A DNA stretch of 41,337 bases from Carboxylicivirga sp. (GTDB lineage Bacteria > Bacteroidota > Bacteroidia > Bacteroidales > Marinilabiliaceae), in the NCBI GenBank assembly GCA_025210475.1, contig JAOARW010000034.1:1-41337 (forward strand), written 5' to 3'. The notes beneath the pieces were generated by a model, which was not told the origin of the DNA, ran no database searches, and saw only the letters and a program-made list of their open reading frames with translations. Positions 17,504-26,913 of the stretch are shown here, piece by piece. Positions within the stretch are counted from its first letter, which is position 1; each line of letters opens with the position of its first letter. The position numbers and the translations under genes are program-made.

Positions 17504-17533
17504 GCACCTGCATTTTAATGTAGGTGTTTTTTT
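17504..17533 (+). terminator. Rho-independent terminator after the exported-protein gene
   Basis: CACCTGCA (17505-17512) pairs with TGTAGGTG (17519-17526), with one G-U pair, around loop TTTTAA and is followed by a T-rich run. Confidence 0.8.
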
Positions 17534-17838
17534 GTGTTTAGGTATTCCATAATGTGGAATGCGCTCTATAATCTGGATAATTCTTTAAGTGGTAAATTGG
17601 TAAGTATATTGAATATCAGGCTAAAAGGTTTTTTGGCAAGGCTGTTGTAATTCAATATCGCGAAAACAAAGCATATGATAGTTATAGAAATAATAGGAGC
17701 GACAATAATTTTAACCTACGGGTGGTTTGTCGTCAACAAATATTTGATTGCAAAAGATAATGGTTTCTAAAACATATTTGATTGGTGCTTTGGTATAAAT
17801 ACAAAGTTGAGCCAATCAGTAGTTTGGGTGTTTATAAT
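17534..17838. other. Intergenic stretch with a palindrome and a possible small gene
   Basis: Between two terminators lie an inverted repeat, ATTCCA/TGGAAT (17544-17549 and 17555-17560), a 31-codon hydrophobic frame (17675-17770) and two copies of ATATTTGATTG 34 bp apart (17740 and 17774). A block bounded by terminators on both sides is what an independent small transcript would look like, but no clear promoter was found. Confidence 0.4.
17675..17770 (+). CDS. Possible small membrane protein of 31 residues
   Basis: This ATG-started frame encodes MIVIEIIGATIILTYGWFVV followed by NKYLIAKDNGF. That is one hydrophobic segment with a charged tail, as expected of a single-span small protein. It lies between two terminators, so transcription would have to be its own. 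Coding status rests on composition only, and no family is recognised. Confidence 0.3.
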   Translation: MIVIEIIGATIILTYGWFVVNKYLIAKDNGF

Positions 17839-17874
17839 AAAAAAGCTCCTTGTTAACGAACAAGGAGCTTTTTT
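17839..17874. terminator. Bidirectional terminator at the end of the bat operon
   Basis: A perfect 16-bp stem (17839-17854 with 17859-17874), loop AACG, with A6 and T6 at the two ends. It lies 19 bp after the batE stop codon (minus strand) and can also act on the plus strand. Confidence 0.9.
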
Positions 17875-17893
17875 CATGCATATTTTGTAGTAT

Positions 17894-18643
17894 TTAGATC
17901 ACTGTTATTGATGATTCTTCAACCCAGCCTACTGTGCCATCTGCAATTTGAATTTCTTTCCACTGACCCAATGAGCTGATAATTTCAACCTTGGTGCCTT
18001 CATGCAAAATAAATATTTCGGTACCATTAGTATTTGGCGAACTTTTTACCGTCAGCGAAGGACTAAAAACAATGGCATGATTACGGATCATGAGTTTATT
18101 CTTCTGACTGTTGCTGAAAGTAAGCGTAACGCCAGTAGCTATTATAAATCCGATACCCAGATAAAATCCGGCTTTTTTCAGGATAACAGAGTTTACAAAG
18201 AAAAATAATGATGCACAAATCATTGTAAAGAGAAAGCAGGCAATACCAATGTATGCCCAGGTGTCAGATGTTGCTTTATTGCGTAAATCCTGCACCCATT
18301 TGCTAATGAAAAACTCATCAACTGATTCAATCTTATCAGTGGTTTGCGAATAAGCCAACTCCAGGTTGTATTTAATATCCTTGTCGTGCGGCTTTAGTAA
18401 AACAGCCCGTTCGTAGTTAAGAATCGCATTGGCTAATTCACCATTTTTATAATAAGCATTGGCCAAGTTAAAATACAAATCGCCACTTTCAACGCCGGTA
18501 GTCAGAATAGCAGAGTAGGTATCAATGGCTTCCTGATATTTTCCATCGCTGTATAGCTGATTACCTTCATCAAAGCGCTCACCTTGTGCCTTTAAGCTGA
18601 ATATCGACAGGAATAATGTAAATAATAATATATAGTACTTCAT
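17894..18643 (-). CDS. batE: BatE: TPR and SH3-domain membrane protein
   Basis: A 249-residue protein with a signal peptide (to about residue 19, LKAQ). TPR repeats follow (about 22-105; ANAYYKNGELANAILNYERAVLLKP). Two membrane helices lie at about 133-152 and 157-175. A bacterial SH3 domain forms the C-terminus (about 190-249; LTVKSSPN, EGTKVEII, GTVGWVEESSI). This is the standard BatE layout. It is the last gene of the operon, 2 nt after batD. Bat proteins were first linked to aerotolerance in Bacteroides fragilis, and the complex is now seen as a MoxR/VWA-based envelope assembly or quality-control system of unsettled function. Confidence 0.88.
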   Translation of the reverse strand: MKYYILLFTLFLSIFSLKAQGERFDEGNQLYSDGKYQEAIDTYSAILTTGVESGDLYFNLANAYYKNGELANAILNYERAVLLKPHDKDIKYNLELAYSQTTDKIESVDEFFISKWVQDLRNKATSDTWAYIGIACFLFTMICASLFFFVNSVILKKAGFYLGIGFIIATGVTLTFSNSQKNKLMIRNHAIVFSPSLTVKSSPNTNGTEIFILHEGTKVEIISSLGQWKEIQIADGTVGWVEESSITVI

Positions 18644-18645
18644 TC

Positions 18646-20493
18646 TTAGCGTTTTATTTGATTTTCAAGCTTGCTGATAGTAGCAATTGTTTGATTATAT
18701 AATTTATCCATTTCACCCGTACCTGAAGCTGGTGCATAGCGTGCAAACTCACATGTATCAAGGATTTCCATTATTTCCTGAATCACTTCGGTGGATACAT
18801 TTGATTGCTTTAAAATTTCCCCAGCATTCTCTTTCGATAATTCACTTAATGGAATGCTTAAGCGGTCACTCAAATAGCCCCATAAGGCGCGCAATACTTC
18901 TTCATAGAATGCTTCCTTTTCGCCTGTTTTAAGTAATTGTGCAGACTTTTTAAGACGCTTAATAGCAACTTTATTAGCCTTTTTTGTCTTCATCAATGTA
19001 ACGTTGGCATTTTCTCTAATTCGTTTCTGGTTGATGATAAAAAGAAGGATAAATAATGAGAAGGGCAACAATAATGAAACATAGAATATTAGGCTGCCAA
19101 TAAAGAAGGTTTCGGTTGGTTTTAGTTTAGGAGCATTGGTTTTGATGTAACGAATGTCCTTACCTAAAAACTTCACGTTTTCCTTGTTGACATTAGAACG
19201 TACGATACCTCCACCTGCTGTTTCATCACCTTCGCCTTTTTCTACATTAATGGTAATGGCCTTAGAACTGATGGTTTGATATTTACCTTTTGCTGGATCG
19301 AAATACGCAAATTTGAATGGTGGAATTGTATAATTACCAGCGTATCGCGGAATCATTAGGTATTCATAAGTTTTTACACCTCTAAAACCTTTACTTGATC
19401 CAGATAAATCTGAATTTGATATGTTAGGATCAAATAGATCAAAATCAGCAGGTAATTTAATTTCAGGATTATCAATCGTTTTATGGTTACCCATACCACT
19501 GATATTGATGGTTAATGTGATACCGTCGTTTACCTTAACATTGGTTTTATTAATACTTGCGCTCATGTTGAGCTGCCCGACACCCCCTGTAAAACCTTCA
19601 GGACGAGTTGCCGGTAATGGTTTAACATTGATGGTGATGGGTTTTGATTTAACCCGCTTTTTAACTGTGCGATATCTAGATTCAAAGAAATCATCAAAAA
19701 TACTTCTTGATCGGCTAGGTGCCACTCGTTGTTGAATTTCAAATTCAATTTCTGTTGGATCAATAATAATTTTTCCGGTTTTTTGAGGAAACAAAAGTTT
19801 TTGATCAAAAGTTATAACACGATAATTTCTTCCATTTACAGTTTCCATAGTCGAAGGATAGTCCTTGGTTCTATCACGCAAATCTTTTACTGTAAATTCA
19901 GATAGTTTTGGAGCATCCTGATCGGCACTTTCTAGGTTGACTTGAGTGTATATCTTTGTAGTCAACATAAATGCTTCACCTTGGTAAACATTCGATTTTG
20001 AAGCCTTAACTGTGATAAATAATTGCTCTTTACTCGGAGTACTTCCTGTTGCTCTGGCACCCTGCGCATTATTTTGAGGTTTACTACCGGCTTTAAGTAC
20101 TTTTATTTTTACAGCATTGGATGATACTTTTTCACCATCCACCTTAATGGTAGCCGGAGGTATTGTATGATCACCTTCTTTACCTGCCTTTAGAATATAA
20201 GTATAGGTATAGTTGGTTTCGCGTGAAACCTTGCCGTTAATGATTGACGTTTGATTGGAATAGGATGTACTTGGTCCCATTAAAATCTGAAAATCCTGAA
20301 GCGAAGGCAGCCGTATGTCACTACCTTCCTTATTTAAAGTGTATACCAATTGAAACTTATCACCTGCCACAACAGCTGATTGGGAGCGTGCCGTAAACTT
20401 CACATCCTGAGCATTGACCCAAACGAGACTTGTTGCAAAAAGTAATATGGTTAGTAAGCTTAGTCGCATATTTTTAATAAATGATTTTTGCAA
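18646..20493 (-). CDS. batD: BatD: large envelope protein with beta-sandwich repeats
   Basis: A 615-residue protein with a signal peptide (ending VNAQ). An extracytoplasmic region of about 400 residues has repeated Ig-like beta-sandwich blocks (for example FTARSQSAVVAGDKFQLVYT, ITVKASKSNVYQGEAFMLT, MSASINKTNVKVNDGITLT, each opening a domain). One membrane helix lies at about 445-470, and a cytoplasmic helical tail of about 140 residues follows. Length and layout match BatD. It lies 10 nt after batC and 2 nt before batE, so it is certainly co-transcribed. Three similar domain openings suggest that the periplasmic part arose by duplication. Confidence 0.9.
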   Translation of the reverse strand: MQKSFIKNMRLSLLTILLFATSLVWVNAQDVKFTARSQSAVVAGDKFQLVYTLNKEGSDIRLPSLQDFQILMGPSTSYSNQTSIINGKVSRETNYTYTYILKAGKEGDHTIPPATIKVDGEKVSSNAVKIKVLKAGSKPQNNAQGARATGSTPSKEQLFITVKASKSNVYQGEAFMLTTKIYTQVNLESADQDAPKLSEFTVKDLRDRTKDYPSTMETVNGRNYRVITFDQKLLFPQKTGKIIIDPTEIEFEIQQRVAPSRSRSIFDDFFESRYRTVKKRVKSKPITINVKPLPATRPEGFTGGVGQLNMSASINKTNVKVNDGITLTINISGMGNHKTIDNPEIKLPADFDLFDPNISNSDLSGSSKGFRGVKTYEYLMIPRYAGNYTIPPFKFAYFDPAKGKYQTISSKAITINVEKGEGDETAGGGIVRSNVNKENVKFLGKDIRYIKTNAPKLKPTETFFIGSLIFYVSLLLPFSLFILLFIINQKRIRENANVTLMKTKKANKVAIKRLKKSAQLLKTGEKEAFYEEVLRALWGYLSDRLSIPLSELSKENAGEILKQSNVSTEVIQEIMEILDTCEFARYAPASGTGEMDKLYNQTIATISKLENQIKR

Positions 20494-20503
20494 AAATAGT
20501 AAA

Positions 20504-21460
20504 CTACCAGTTTTTTTCTGTTTTTGTTTTCTGAGTTGCTTTCGCTTTTCTCAATTCTTTCTGTAATTCGCTTTCATCCTGCTGTATAGCATTCAGTAGA
20601 CGTTGCGCATCTTCCTTCGACATTTGTCCAGGAGGCGTTTGTTGATTTTGTTGATTCTGCTTTGGCGGTTGTTCCTGCTTTTCATCTTTGTCAGGCGTTC
20701 CGTCGTTATCAGAATCTAAATCGCGGTAATCAGGCGTTCCATCGCCGTCGGTATCCTTCGGGTTGGCAGGATCATCGCCAGCTTCCTGACTATCCGGGCG
20801 ACCATCATTATCTGAATCCTGATCTTTATAATCGGGCTGTCCGTCACCATCTGTGTCCTGGTTCTCGTTTGGTCGGCCCTGGTTATCCTGCTTCTCTTTT
20901 TCATCAGGAATACCATCCTTGTCAGAATCCTGAGGCTTGTTATCCTGGTTTTGATTTTGATCCTGATTTTGTTGGTTCTGATCCTTATTCTGATCTTGAT
21001 TTTGCTGTTGTTGTTGCTGTTGTTCCAGCATTTTTTGTACAGCAATCAGGTTGTAGCGGGTATCATGATCAAGGGGATTATTGCGCAAGGCATTTTTATA
21101 GGCCTCGATACTCTCCTGTAGCTTTTGCATGGCAAAATAGGAGTTGCCGATGTTGTGGTAAACCTGACCTAATCGAACCGGATCTGTTTCGGTACCTGCC
21201 AAAATCTGGAATTGGTCCAAAGCCTCGTTAAAGCGTTCCTGCTTGAAAAGGGCATCGGCCAAATTGAATTTAGCAGCAAACGAATCGCCTGATTTTTCAA
21301 TGGCTTTACGGTATTCTATTTCAGATTCGAGGTAGGCCGAGTCGGCAAAATGGCTGTTGCCACTGCGAATAAATCTACGCTCTTCCTGTGCCTGTGACTT
21401 GGCTGAACAGAATAATAGCACTGAAAAAAGAAATATGTATTTTAACTTCATCATAATCAC
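20504..21460 (-). CDS. batC: BatC: TPR protein with inserted calcium-type DxDxDG repeats
   Basis: A 318-residue protein with a signal peptide (ending SQAQ, about residue 25) and TPR repeats (about 28-140). A Gln/Asn/Asp-rich low-complexity stretch covers about 146-176. Five thrombospondin-type-3-like calcium motifs (DSDKDGIPD at 178, DTDGDGQPD at 202, DSDNDGRPD at 215, DTDGDGTPD at 236 and DSDNDGTPD at 249) precede the conserved C-terminus ([16 protein letters not shown]). The ends are those of BatC, with the acidic repeat block between them. ATGs at codons 1, 3 and 4 are all possible starts. The gene lies 8 nt after batB. Confidence 0.85.
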   Translation of the reverse strand: MIMMKLKYIFLFSVLLFCSAKSQAQEERRFIRSGNSHFADSAYLESEIEYRKAIEKSGDSFAAKFNLADALFKQERFNEALDQFQILAGTETDPVRLGQVYHNIGNSYFAMQKLQESIEAYKNALRNNPLDHDTRYNLIAVQKMLEQQQQQQQNQDQNKDQNQQNQDQNQNQDNKPQDSDKDGIPDEKEKQDNQGRPNENQDTDGDGQPDYKDQDSDNDGRPDSQEAGDDPANPKDTDGDGTPDYRDLDSDNDGTPDKDEKQEQPPKQNQQNQQTPPGQMSKEDAQRLLNAIQQDESELQKELRKAKATQKTKTEKNW

Positions 21461-21468
21461 TTAAAATA

Positions 21469-22518
21469 TTATTCTTTGTTTTGCTTTACTTCGAAGATAT
21501 TAATGTGCTTTAATCTTCGGTTTTTACGCTCAAGAATTAAAAATTCCAGGATGATCAGTAACAGAGCAAAAGCTGCAAAATATTGAAACTGGTCGTCGTA
21601 ATCGGTGTAGACTTTTGCTTCCAGTTCCGACTTTTCAAGTTGACTTAATTCATCTACCAGGTTATTGATTCCATTACGAATATTATTGGCCGGAATGTAA
21701 GCTCCATTTCCTGTAATGGCAATTTTCTGTAGTGTTTCCTCGTCCAACTTAGAAATAACCACGTTGTTATTAAGGTCTTTCATAAAGTCGTTGCTTCTGC
21801 CACCCTTCACCGGGATTGGCGCCCCTTTGGGTAAGCCCATTCCAACGGTATATACCTTAATGCCTTTTTCGGCAGCCGCTGCAGCAACAGCAACCGGATC
21901 ATCTTCATGGTTTTCACCATCTGTAATAACTATTATGGCCCGGTTTACATCTTCCTGACTGGTAAAACTGCTTATTCCTTTTTGCAAGGCAGCGCCAATG
22001 GCTGTTCCCTGGGTTGACACGATATCTGTATCAATGGAATTAAGGAACATTTTGGCAGAGGGATAATCAGTCGTTATTGGTAATTGTACAAAAGCCTCGC
22101 CGGCAAACACAATTAATCCCACCCGGTCGTTCTGCAATTTATCGATCAAACGCGAGATAGCACGCTTGGCGCGTTCAAGGCGATTGGGCTCAATGTCCTG
22201 TGCCATCATGCTATTTGAAACGTCAAGGGCCACTATAATCTCTATTCCCTTTCGTTTAACTGTTTCCAGTTTGGTTCCATATTGTGGTCCGGCGATGGTG
22301 ATGATTAATGTTATAAAGGCCCATAATAGAATGTAAAACTTTATGGTAGGGCGTTTGAATGAAACATTAGGCATCAAATCATTAAGTAATTCGGTATTGC
22401 CAAATTCTTCCAGAGCCTTTTTTCTTCTTCTTGCCAGGTACAAATGTATGAAGGCCAAAAGAGGTATTAAAAGCAGCAGGTACAACGCCTGTGGATGTTC
22501 AAACCTGAATATATTCAT
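21469..22518 (-). CDS. batB: BatB: membrane-anchored von Willebrand A domain protein
   Basis: A 349-residue protein. Membrane segments lie at about 9-28 and 60-77, then a VWA domain at about 92-285 with the MIDAS motif DVSNS (99-103), a TDGENHED block and an intact metal-binding threonine region. A C-terminal membrane segment lies at about 313-328. The membrane-VWA-membrane layout is that of BatA and BatB. It is placed second of the VWA pair, as usual. It is expected to form a complex with BatA and to be acted on by the MoxR ATPase. Confidence 0.9.
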   Translation of the reverse strand: MNIFRFEHPQALYLLLLIPLLAFIHLYLARRRKKALEEFGNTELLNDLMPNVSFKRPTIKFYILLWAFITLIITIAGPQYGTKLETVKRKGIEIIVALDVSNSMMAQDIEPNRLERAKRAISRLIDKLQNDRVGLIVFAGEAFVQLPITTDYPSAKMFLNSIDTDIVSTQGTAIGAALQKGISSFTSQEDVNRAIIVITDGENHEDDPVAVAAAAAEKGIKVYTVGMGLPKGAPIPVKGGRSNDFMKDLNNNVVISKLDEETLQKIAITGNGAYIPANNIRNGINNLVDELSQLEKSELEAKVYTDYDDQFQYFAAFALLLIILEFLILERKNRRLKHINIFEVKQNKE

Positions 22519-22569
22519 GTTATTAGTTTCTTGTTTCTAAAATTTTAAACGAAGTTGAGTGTTATTCCT

Positions 22570-23568
22570 TTAAGGTAAATTTCTGAATACCGTACTTCGC
22601 AGGAATATTTCCAATAAAAGAAATAAACAAGCCATAGCTGCGAACCACCAGTATTCTTCACTTCGTTTCGTGTATTCGCGAACTTCAATCTTTGTTTTTT
22701 CCAATTGATCTATTTCCTGATAAATCTCTTCCAGCTTCTGATTGTCAGTTGCCCTGAAGTATTTCCCTCCCGTCATGTCAGAGATATTTTGCAATAGCTC
22801 CTCATCAATCTTCACTTCCTGTTGAATGTATTCTTTACCTCTTGCCGTTTGAACAGGATAGGGGGCCATGCCGTTGGTTCCAACACCAATGGTATAAACT
22901 CTTACATCAAATGTTTTCGCTATTTCTGCTGCCGTTAAGGGGGCAATTTCACCAGCATTGTTTTCTCCATCTGTCAACAGGATGATGACTTTACTTTTTG
23001 CATCACTGTCTTTAATGCGTTGCACGGCAGTTGCCAGACCCATCCCAATTGCCGTTCCTGTGTTATCAAGAGCTATCTGATCCAAATCACGAAAGAGGTT
23101 GGTCAGTACATTGTAATCGGTTGTGAGCGGACATTGGGTGAAGGCATTGGCGGCATAAATAACCAATCCGATCTTATCGCTTGTGCGCCCGTTAATAAAA
23201 TCAATGGCCACTTGCTTCGCTGCCTCCAAACGGTTTGGCTTTAAATCTTCAGCTGCCATACTGCCGGAGATATCCAACGATACCATTATGTCAATTCCTT
23301 CCGTTTTTTCGTCACGGAAGTTGTTGCTTGATTGGGGTCTGGCCAATACAGTAACTAAAAGTATAATGCTTATAACCCGAAAAGCAAATAAGAGGTGACG
23401 GAGGTAAACCTTTTTGGAAACAGGAGCTTTTTCGAAACCTTTTAATGTCGAAATTTGCAGGGAAGCCTGCATGCCTTTTTGCTTCCAGACATACCACCCT
23501 ATATAAGCCGGCAATATTATTAAAAGCCAGAAAAAATAAGGATGTGAGAATATTATATCGTTCATCAT
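22570..23568 (-). CDS. batA: BatA: membrane-anchored von Willebrand A domain protein
   Basis: A 332-residue protein with membrane segments at about 10-27 and 57-77. The VWA domain (about 92-285) has MIDAS DISGS (99-103) and LTDGENNAG, and a C-terminal membrane segment lies at about 307-325. It is a clear paralog of the following batB: both place the MIDAS at residue 99. It lies 15 nt after the DUF4381-like gene and 51 nt before batB. Confidence 0.92.
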   Translation of the reverse strand: MMNDIIFSHPYFFWLLIILPAYIGWYVWKQKGMQASLQISTLKGFEKAPVSKKVYLRHLLFAFRVISIILLVTVLARPQSSNNFRDEKTEGIDIMVSLDISGSMAAEDLKPNRLEAAKQVAIDFINGRTSDKIGLVIYAANAFTQCPLTTDYNVLTNLFRDLDQIALDNTGTAIGMGLATAVQRIKDSDAKSKVIILLTDGENNAGEIAPLTAAEIAKTFDVRVYTIGVGTNGMAPYPVQTARGKEYIQQEVKIDEELLQNISDMTGGKYFRATDNQKLEEIYQEIDQLEKTKIEVREYTKRSEEYWWFAAMACLFLLLEIFLRSTVFRNLP

Positions 23569-23583
23569 TTTTTACTTCCGTTA

Positions 23584-24600
23584 TTAGTCGTTAACCGCCT
23601 CTTCTTTCTTTAGCATTTCTGCTTTTTCTTCTTCAAGCGTTTTTAATTCTTCTATTTTTGTTTGATTAACAAAAAAGTAGGCATTAATCATGCTTAAGTC
23701 ATTTTCATCAGGAAGGGGCTCGTGTTTAGCAAATTTTACCAGGTCAGCTGTTAATAATATCTGCTTTAAATTATCAATTGATTTGGCATCGTTAACTTCC
23801 ACGCCTTTGAATGAATCCATTATTTCATCAGTGGTTTGCTCCATGGCTCTGATCTTGAAACGTTCCTCAATGTAGTGACGGAGAGTATCCGTTACACCAG
23901 AGTAATATTCTTTCACACGATTGTGTTGCCAAAGTTTCTCACTCTTAATTTGATTCAGCGATTCCAATGCACGCACGTGGGCAGGTGTTTTCGGTACTTC
24001 TTTCTTAAATATCTTAACAGGTACCTCTTGTCCGTAAAATCTTAAAATTATAAAAGTGATAATCCCTGCTAACAGAATAATTCCGAAAACCCAAGGCAGA
24101 TACTTGTAAATTTCAGAAAGATGAAACGGTGTAGCTACCGGCGTTTTAATGTCGAAAATACCTTTTTGCGGATCGACCTCTGCAAAGGGATTGGCTACCA
24201 TTAAAGCCATTGCTTCGGTTTGAACAGGCTTACCTAATTTTCTACTGGCTTCTTCAAACACAATTGGCGGAATGTAATGCAAACCGCTGTCGAATGAGGT
24301 GATTCTAAAGCTTTGTTCAATTAACAGTCGGTTGTTTTCCCGGCTAAGAGTGTCGGGTTCACTAAACCGAACGATTTCAATGTTTTTGGTAATCGTATCT
24401 GTGACCAAGGGCAAAGCCAAATCCATATTGTCGGGATGGCTTAACTGAAGCTTCAGGTCGATTTGGCCGCCAATAAATATGACTGTTGAATCCAGTTTAG
24501 CCGATGCCGTTACATTCTGTGCTTCGAGCTGTGGAAATGCACAAAATACTAAGAGCAAAAGCAATACTGTATTTTTGTATGTTGATTTTAGTAATTTCAT
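23584..24600 (-). CDS. Membrane protein of the bat operon (DUF4381-like, between DUF58 and batA)
   Basis: A 338-residue protein. A signal peptide (ending LEAQ, residue 28) precedes a beta-rich extracytoplasmic domain (about 30-160) that resembles a single BatD-type module. A membrane helix lies at about 166-187, then a cytoplasmic helical domain (about 205-320; RVKEYYSGVTDTLRHYIEERF, ADLVKFAKHEPLP). The last part matches the general pattern of the DUF4381 proteins found at this place in Bacteroidota bat operons. Its start codon directly abuts the DUF58 stop codon, so translation is probably coupled. Function unknown beyond membership of the complex. Confidence 0.75.
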   Translation of the reverse strand: MKLLKSTYKNTVLLLLLVFCAFPQLEAQNVTASAKLDSTVIFIGGQIDLKLQLSHPDNMDLALPLVTDTITKNIEIVRFSEPDTLSRENNRLLIEQSFRITSFDSGLHYIPPIVFEEASRKLGKPVQTEAMALMVANPFAEVDPQKGIFDIKTPVATPFHLSEIYKYLPWVFGIILLAGIITFIILRFYGQEVPVKIFKKEVPKTPAHVRALESLNQIKSEKLWQHNRVKEYYSGVTDTLRHYIEERFKIRAMEQTTDEIMDSFKGVEVNDAKSIDNLKQILLTADLVKFAKHEPLPDENDLSMINAYFFVNQTKIEELKTLEEEKAEMLKKEEAVND

Positions 24601-25467
24601 TTAAATACGTTTTTTAAACAAGGATATCAACGCTTTCACATAGTCTTCATCGGTGCGTACCGATACGTTATCCACTCCGCACTTACTAAATAAGCGTCGT
24701 GTAGCTTCTTCCGTATCTCTCCACCATTTGCTGTAAGCTTCGCGCACAGCTTTGTTTGAAGTGTCAGCCCACTGGTATTGCCCTGTTTCTGCATCTTTCA
24801 GCTTAATCATTCCAATTGATGGAATTTCTGTTTCGCGCTTATCGTATACCTTTAGCGCAACCACATCGTGTTTTTGATTGGCAATTTTTAGCGCATCTTC
24901 AAAGTTATTATCGATAAAATCGGAGATGACAAAAGTGGTGCATCGCTTTTTAATGGCGTTGGTTAAATATTTTAGTGCTTCTGAAATATTTGTTTGTCGA
25001 TGTTCGGGGGTGAAGGTGATAAACTCGCGTATAATATGTAGAATGTGTTTACGGCCTTTCTTTGGCGGAATAAACTTTTCAATTCGATCACTGAAAAATA
25101 TAACACCAATTTTATCGTTGTTCTGAATGGCCGAAAAAGCCAATACAGCAGCAATTTCTGTGATGACGTTCTTTTTGTATTTGAAATCGGTACCAAATTC
25201 CCGCGAGCCTGATACATCAATCATTAATAGAACAGTCATTTCCCGTTCTTCTTCAAATATTTTGATGTAGGGATGATTAAATCGAGCTGTTACATTCCAG
25301 TCAATGTTACGTATATCATCACCATATTGGTATTCGCGTACCTCACTAAAGGTCATACCCCGGCCTTTAAAAGCCGAGTGGTATTCGCCGGCAAAAATAT
25401 TTGCCGACAAACCACGCGTTTTAATTTCAATCTGGCGTACTTTTTTTAATAAATCTGTTGCTTCCAA
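24601..25467 (-). CDS. DUF58 family protein (VWA-like) of the bat operon
   Basis: A 288-residue protein with no signal peptide. It contains the DUF58 signature GDDIRNIDWNVTARF followed by a VWA-like core with MIDAS-type DVSGS (84-88). Partner genes are moxR upstream and the bat genes downstream. In MoxR systems the DUF58 protein is thought to link the ATPase to its membrane targets. The spacer to moxR is 133 nt, the longest inside the operon. Confidence 0.9.
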   Translation of the reverse strand: MEATDLLKKVRQIEIKTRGLSANIFAGEYHSAFKGRGMTFSEVREYQYGDDIRNIDWNVTARFNHPYIKIFEEEREMTVLLMIDVSGSREFGTDFKYKKNVITEIAAVLAFSAIQNNDKIGVIFFSDRIEKFIPPKKGRKHILHIIREFITFTPEHRQTNISEALKYLTNAIKKRCTTFVISDFIDNNFEDALKIANQKHDVVALKVYDKRETEIPSIGMIKLKDAETGQYQWADTSNKAVREAYSKWWRDTEEATRRLFSKCGVDNVSVRTDEDYVKALISLFKKRI

Positions 25468-25600
25468 TCTTTGAGTTTTAGCTGTAAGCCGCTAGCTTAA
25501 CAGTTTATTGTTCTTATCAATTGTCTAATCAGGATGGTTAATTTAATGTTTAACCAGTTTATGCAACTCAAATCACTGTGCTAATAGCTGTCAGCTTGAT
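25468..25600. other. Spacer between moxR and DUF58 with small inverted repeats
   Basis: This 133-bp gap holds GGTTAA (25536-25541) and TTAACC (25550-25555), and flanking AGCTGT-containing stretches on both sides. It has no T-tracted hairpin, so read-through from moxR into the bat genes is likely. Confidence 0.35.
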
Positions 25601-26596
25601 TTAAGGTACTTCAACCTGATTTAAGATCTCGCTGATGATTTCTTCAGATGTTACATTATTAGCTTCAGCCTCGTAGGATAAGCCAATACGGTGACGTAAA
25701 ACATCATGACAAATAGCTCTTACATCTTCAGGAATTACATAACCACGACGCTTGATAAAGGCGAATGCTTTGGCAGCCATCGACAAGCTGATACTGGCAC
25801 GTGGTGATGCTCCAAAAGAAATCATGTCTTTGAATTTCTCCAGTCCGTACTGTTCAGGGTAACGGGTAGCAAAGGTTATATCAACAATGTACTTCTCAAT
25901 TTTTTCATCCATGTAAACATCTTTCACTACCTGGCGGGCGCGGATAATATCTTCCGGCTTTAAGATTGTGGATGCTTTAGGGAATGTTTTAGCCAGGTTA
26001 TGACGAATAATCATCTGCTCTTCGTCTTTCTTAGGGTAATCCAATACCAGCTTAAGCATAAAACGGTCAACCTGTGCTTCAGGCAATGGGTAAGTTCCTT
26101 CCTGTTCAACCGGGTTTTGCGTTGCCATTACCAGGAACGGCTCTTCCAAAGGATATGTGGTTTCACCAATGGTTACTTGTCTTTCCTGCATCGCTTCAAG
26201 CAAAGCACTCTGCACTTTGGCCGGGGCACGGTTAATCTCATCGGCCAATACAAAATTGGTGAAGATTGGTCCTTGTTTGACGATGAACTCTTCTTTCTTC
26301 TGGCTGTAGATCATTGTGCCCAAAAGGTCGGCAGGCAATAAATCCGGGGTAAACTGAATTCGCGAAAATTTCGCGTCAACAATTGTTGCCAGGGTATTAA
26401 TGGCTAAGGTTTTTGCTAATCCGGGAACACTTTCCAGAAGAATGTGACCATCTGATAAAAGTCCGATTAACAGACCTTCAACCAAATGTTTTTGACCAAC
26501 AATTACTTTATTCATTTCCATTGTCAGTAAATCGACAAAAGAACTTTCTTCTTTAATGCGTTCGTTTATGGCTTTAATATCTACGGATTGTTCCAT
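25601..26596 (-). CDS. MoxR-family AAA+ ATPase
   Basis: A 331-residue protein. The Walker A variant is SVPGLAKT (56-63) and Walker B is FVLADE (115-120). Sensor 1 lies in VMATQNP and the arginine-finger region in DRFMLKL. The C-terminal lid (about 245-325) contains GASPRASISL. The MoxR form of Walker A differs from the classical one, and this copy is typical. It is the first gene of the bat operon and probably acts as a chaperone-like ATPase on the VWA proteins encoded downstream. Confidence 0.95.
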   Translation of the reverse strand: MEQSVDIKAINERIKEESSFVDLLTMEMNKVIVGQKHLVEGLLIGLLSDGHILLESVPGLAKTLAINTLATIVDAKFSRIQFTPDLLPADLLGTMIYSQKKEEFIVKQGPIFTNFVLADEINRAPAKVQSALLEAMQERQVTIGETTYPLEEPFLVMATQNPVEQEGTYPLPEAQVDRFMLKLVLDYPKKDEEQMIIRHNLAKTFPKASTILKPEDIIRARQVVKDVYMDEKIEKYIVDITFATRYPEQYGLEKFKDMISFGASPRASISLSMAAKAFAFIKRRGYVIPEDVRAICHDVLRHRIGLSYEAEANNVTSEEIISEILNQVEVP

Positions 26597-26913
26597 GATT
26601 GGTATTTTATCTATTTGTTATTTTTTAAATTTTCGTGTCTTATATTCAAATAAACACAAAGTTCGTCTATTGAATTATTTTCGTTTCGTTAATTTTTGTT
26701 AAGCCCAGGCAATTTTAACTATCCTTTAACGTATGCTTTTTTCGCAGTGGAAAAGGCTAATTGGTGATGCTTTATGCAGGCCAAACGCAAAAATAACAGG
26801 ATTTTTGTGACTATCCACATAAAAAATCATGTCTTAAAATAATGTTGAATGAAGCTTTTGAAAATCATTGTTGCTTTAAGGAAATATTAACACTTTTGAG
26901 CTGTTAATTATAA
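26597..26913. other. Divergent intergenic region between moxR and the PHP phosphatase
   Basis: This region must hold the promoters of both the bat operon and the phosphatase gene. I found no good TTTG-N19-TAnnTTTG match on either strand. It carries two TTAAC copies 11 bp apart (26715 and 26726). Their 17-bp block agrees at 14 positions with the start of the TTAAC array at 16397. TTAA also occurs at 26689 and 26699 (10 bp apart). No gene or strong hairpin was seen. Confidence 0.45.
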
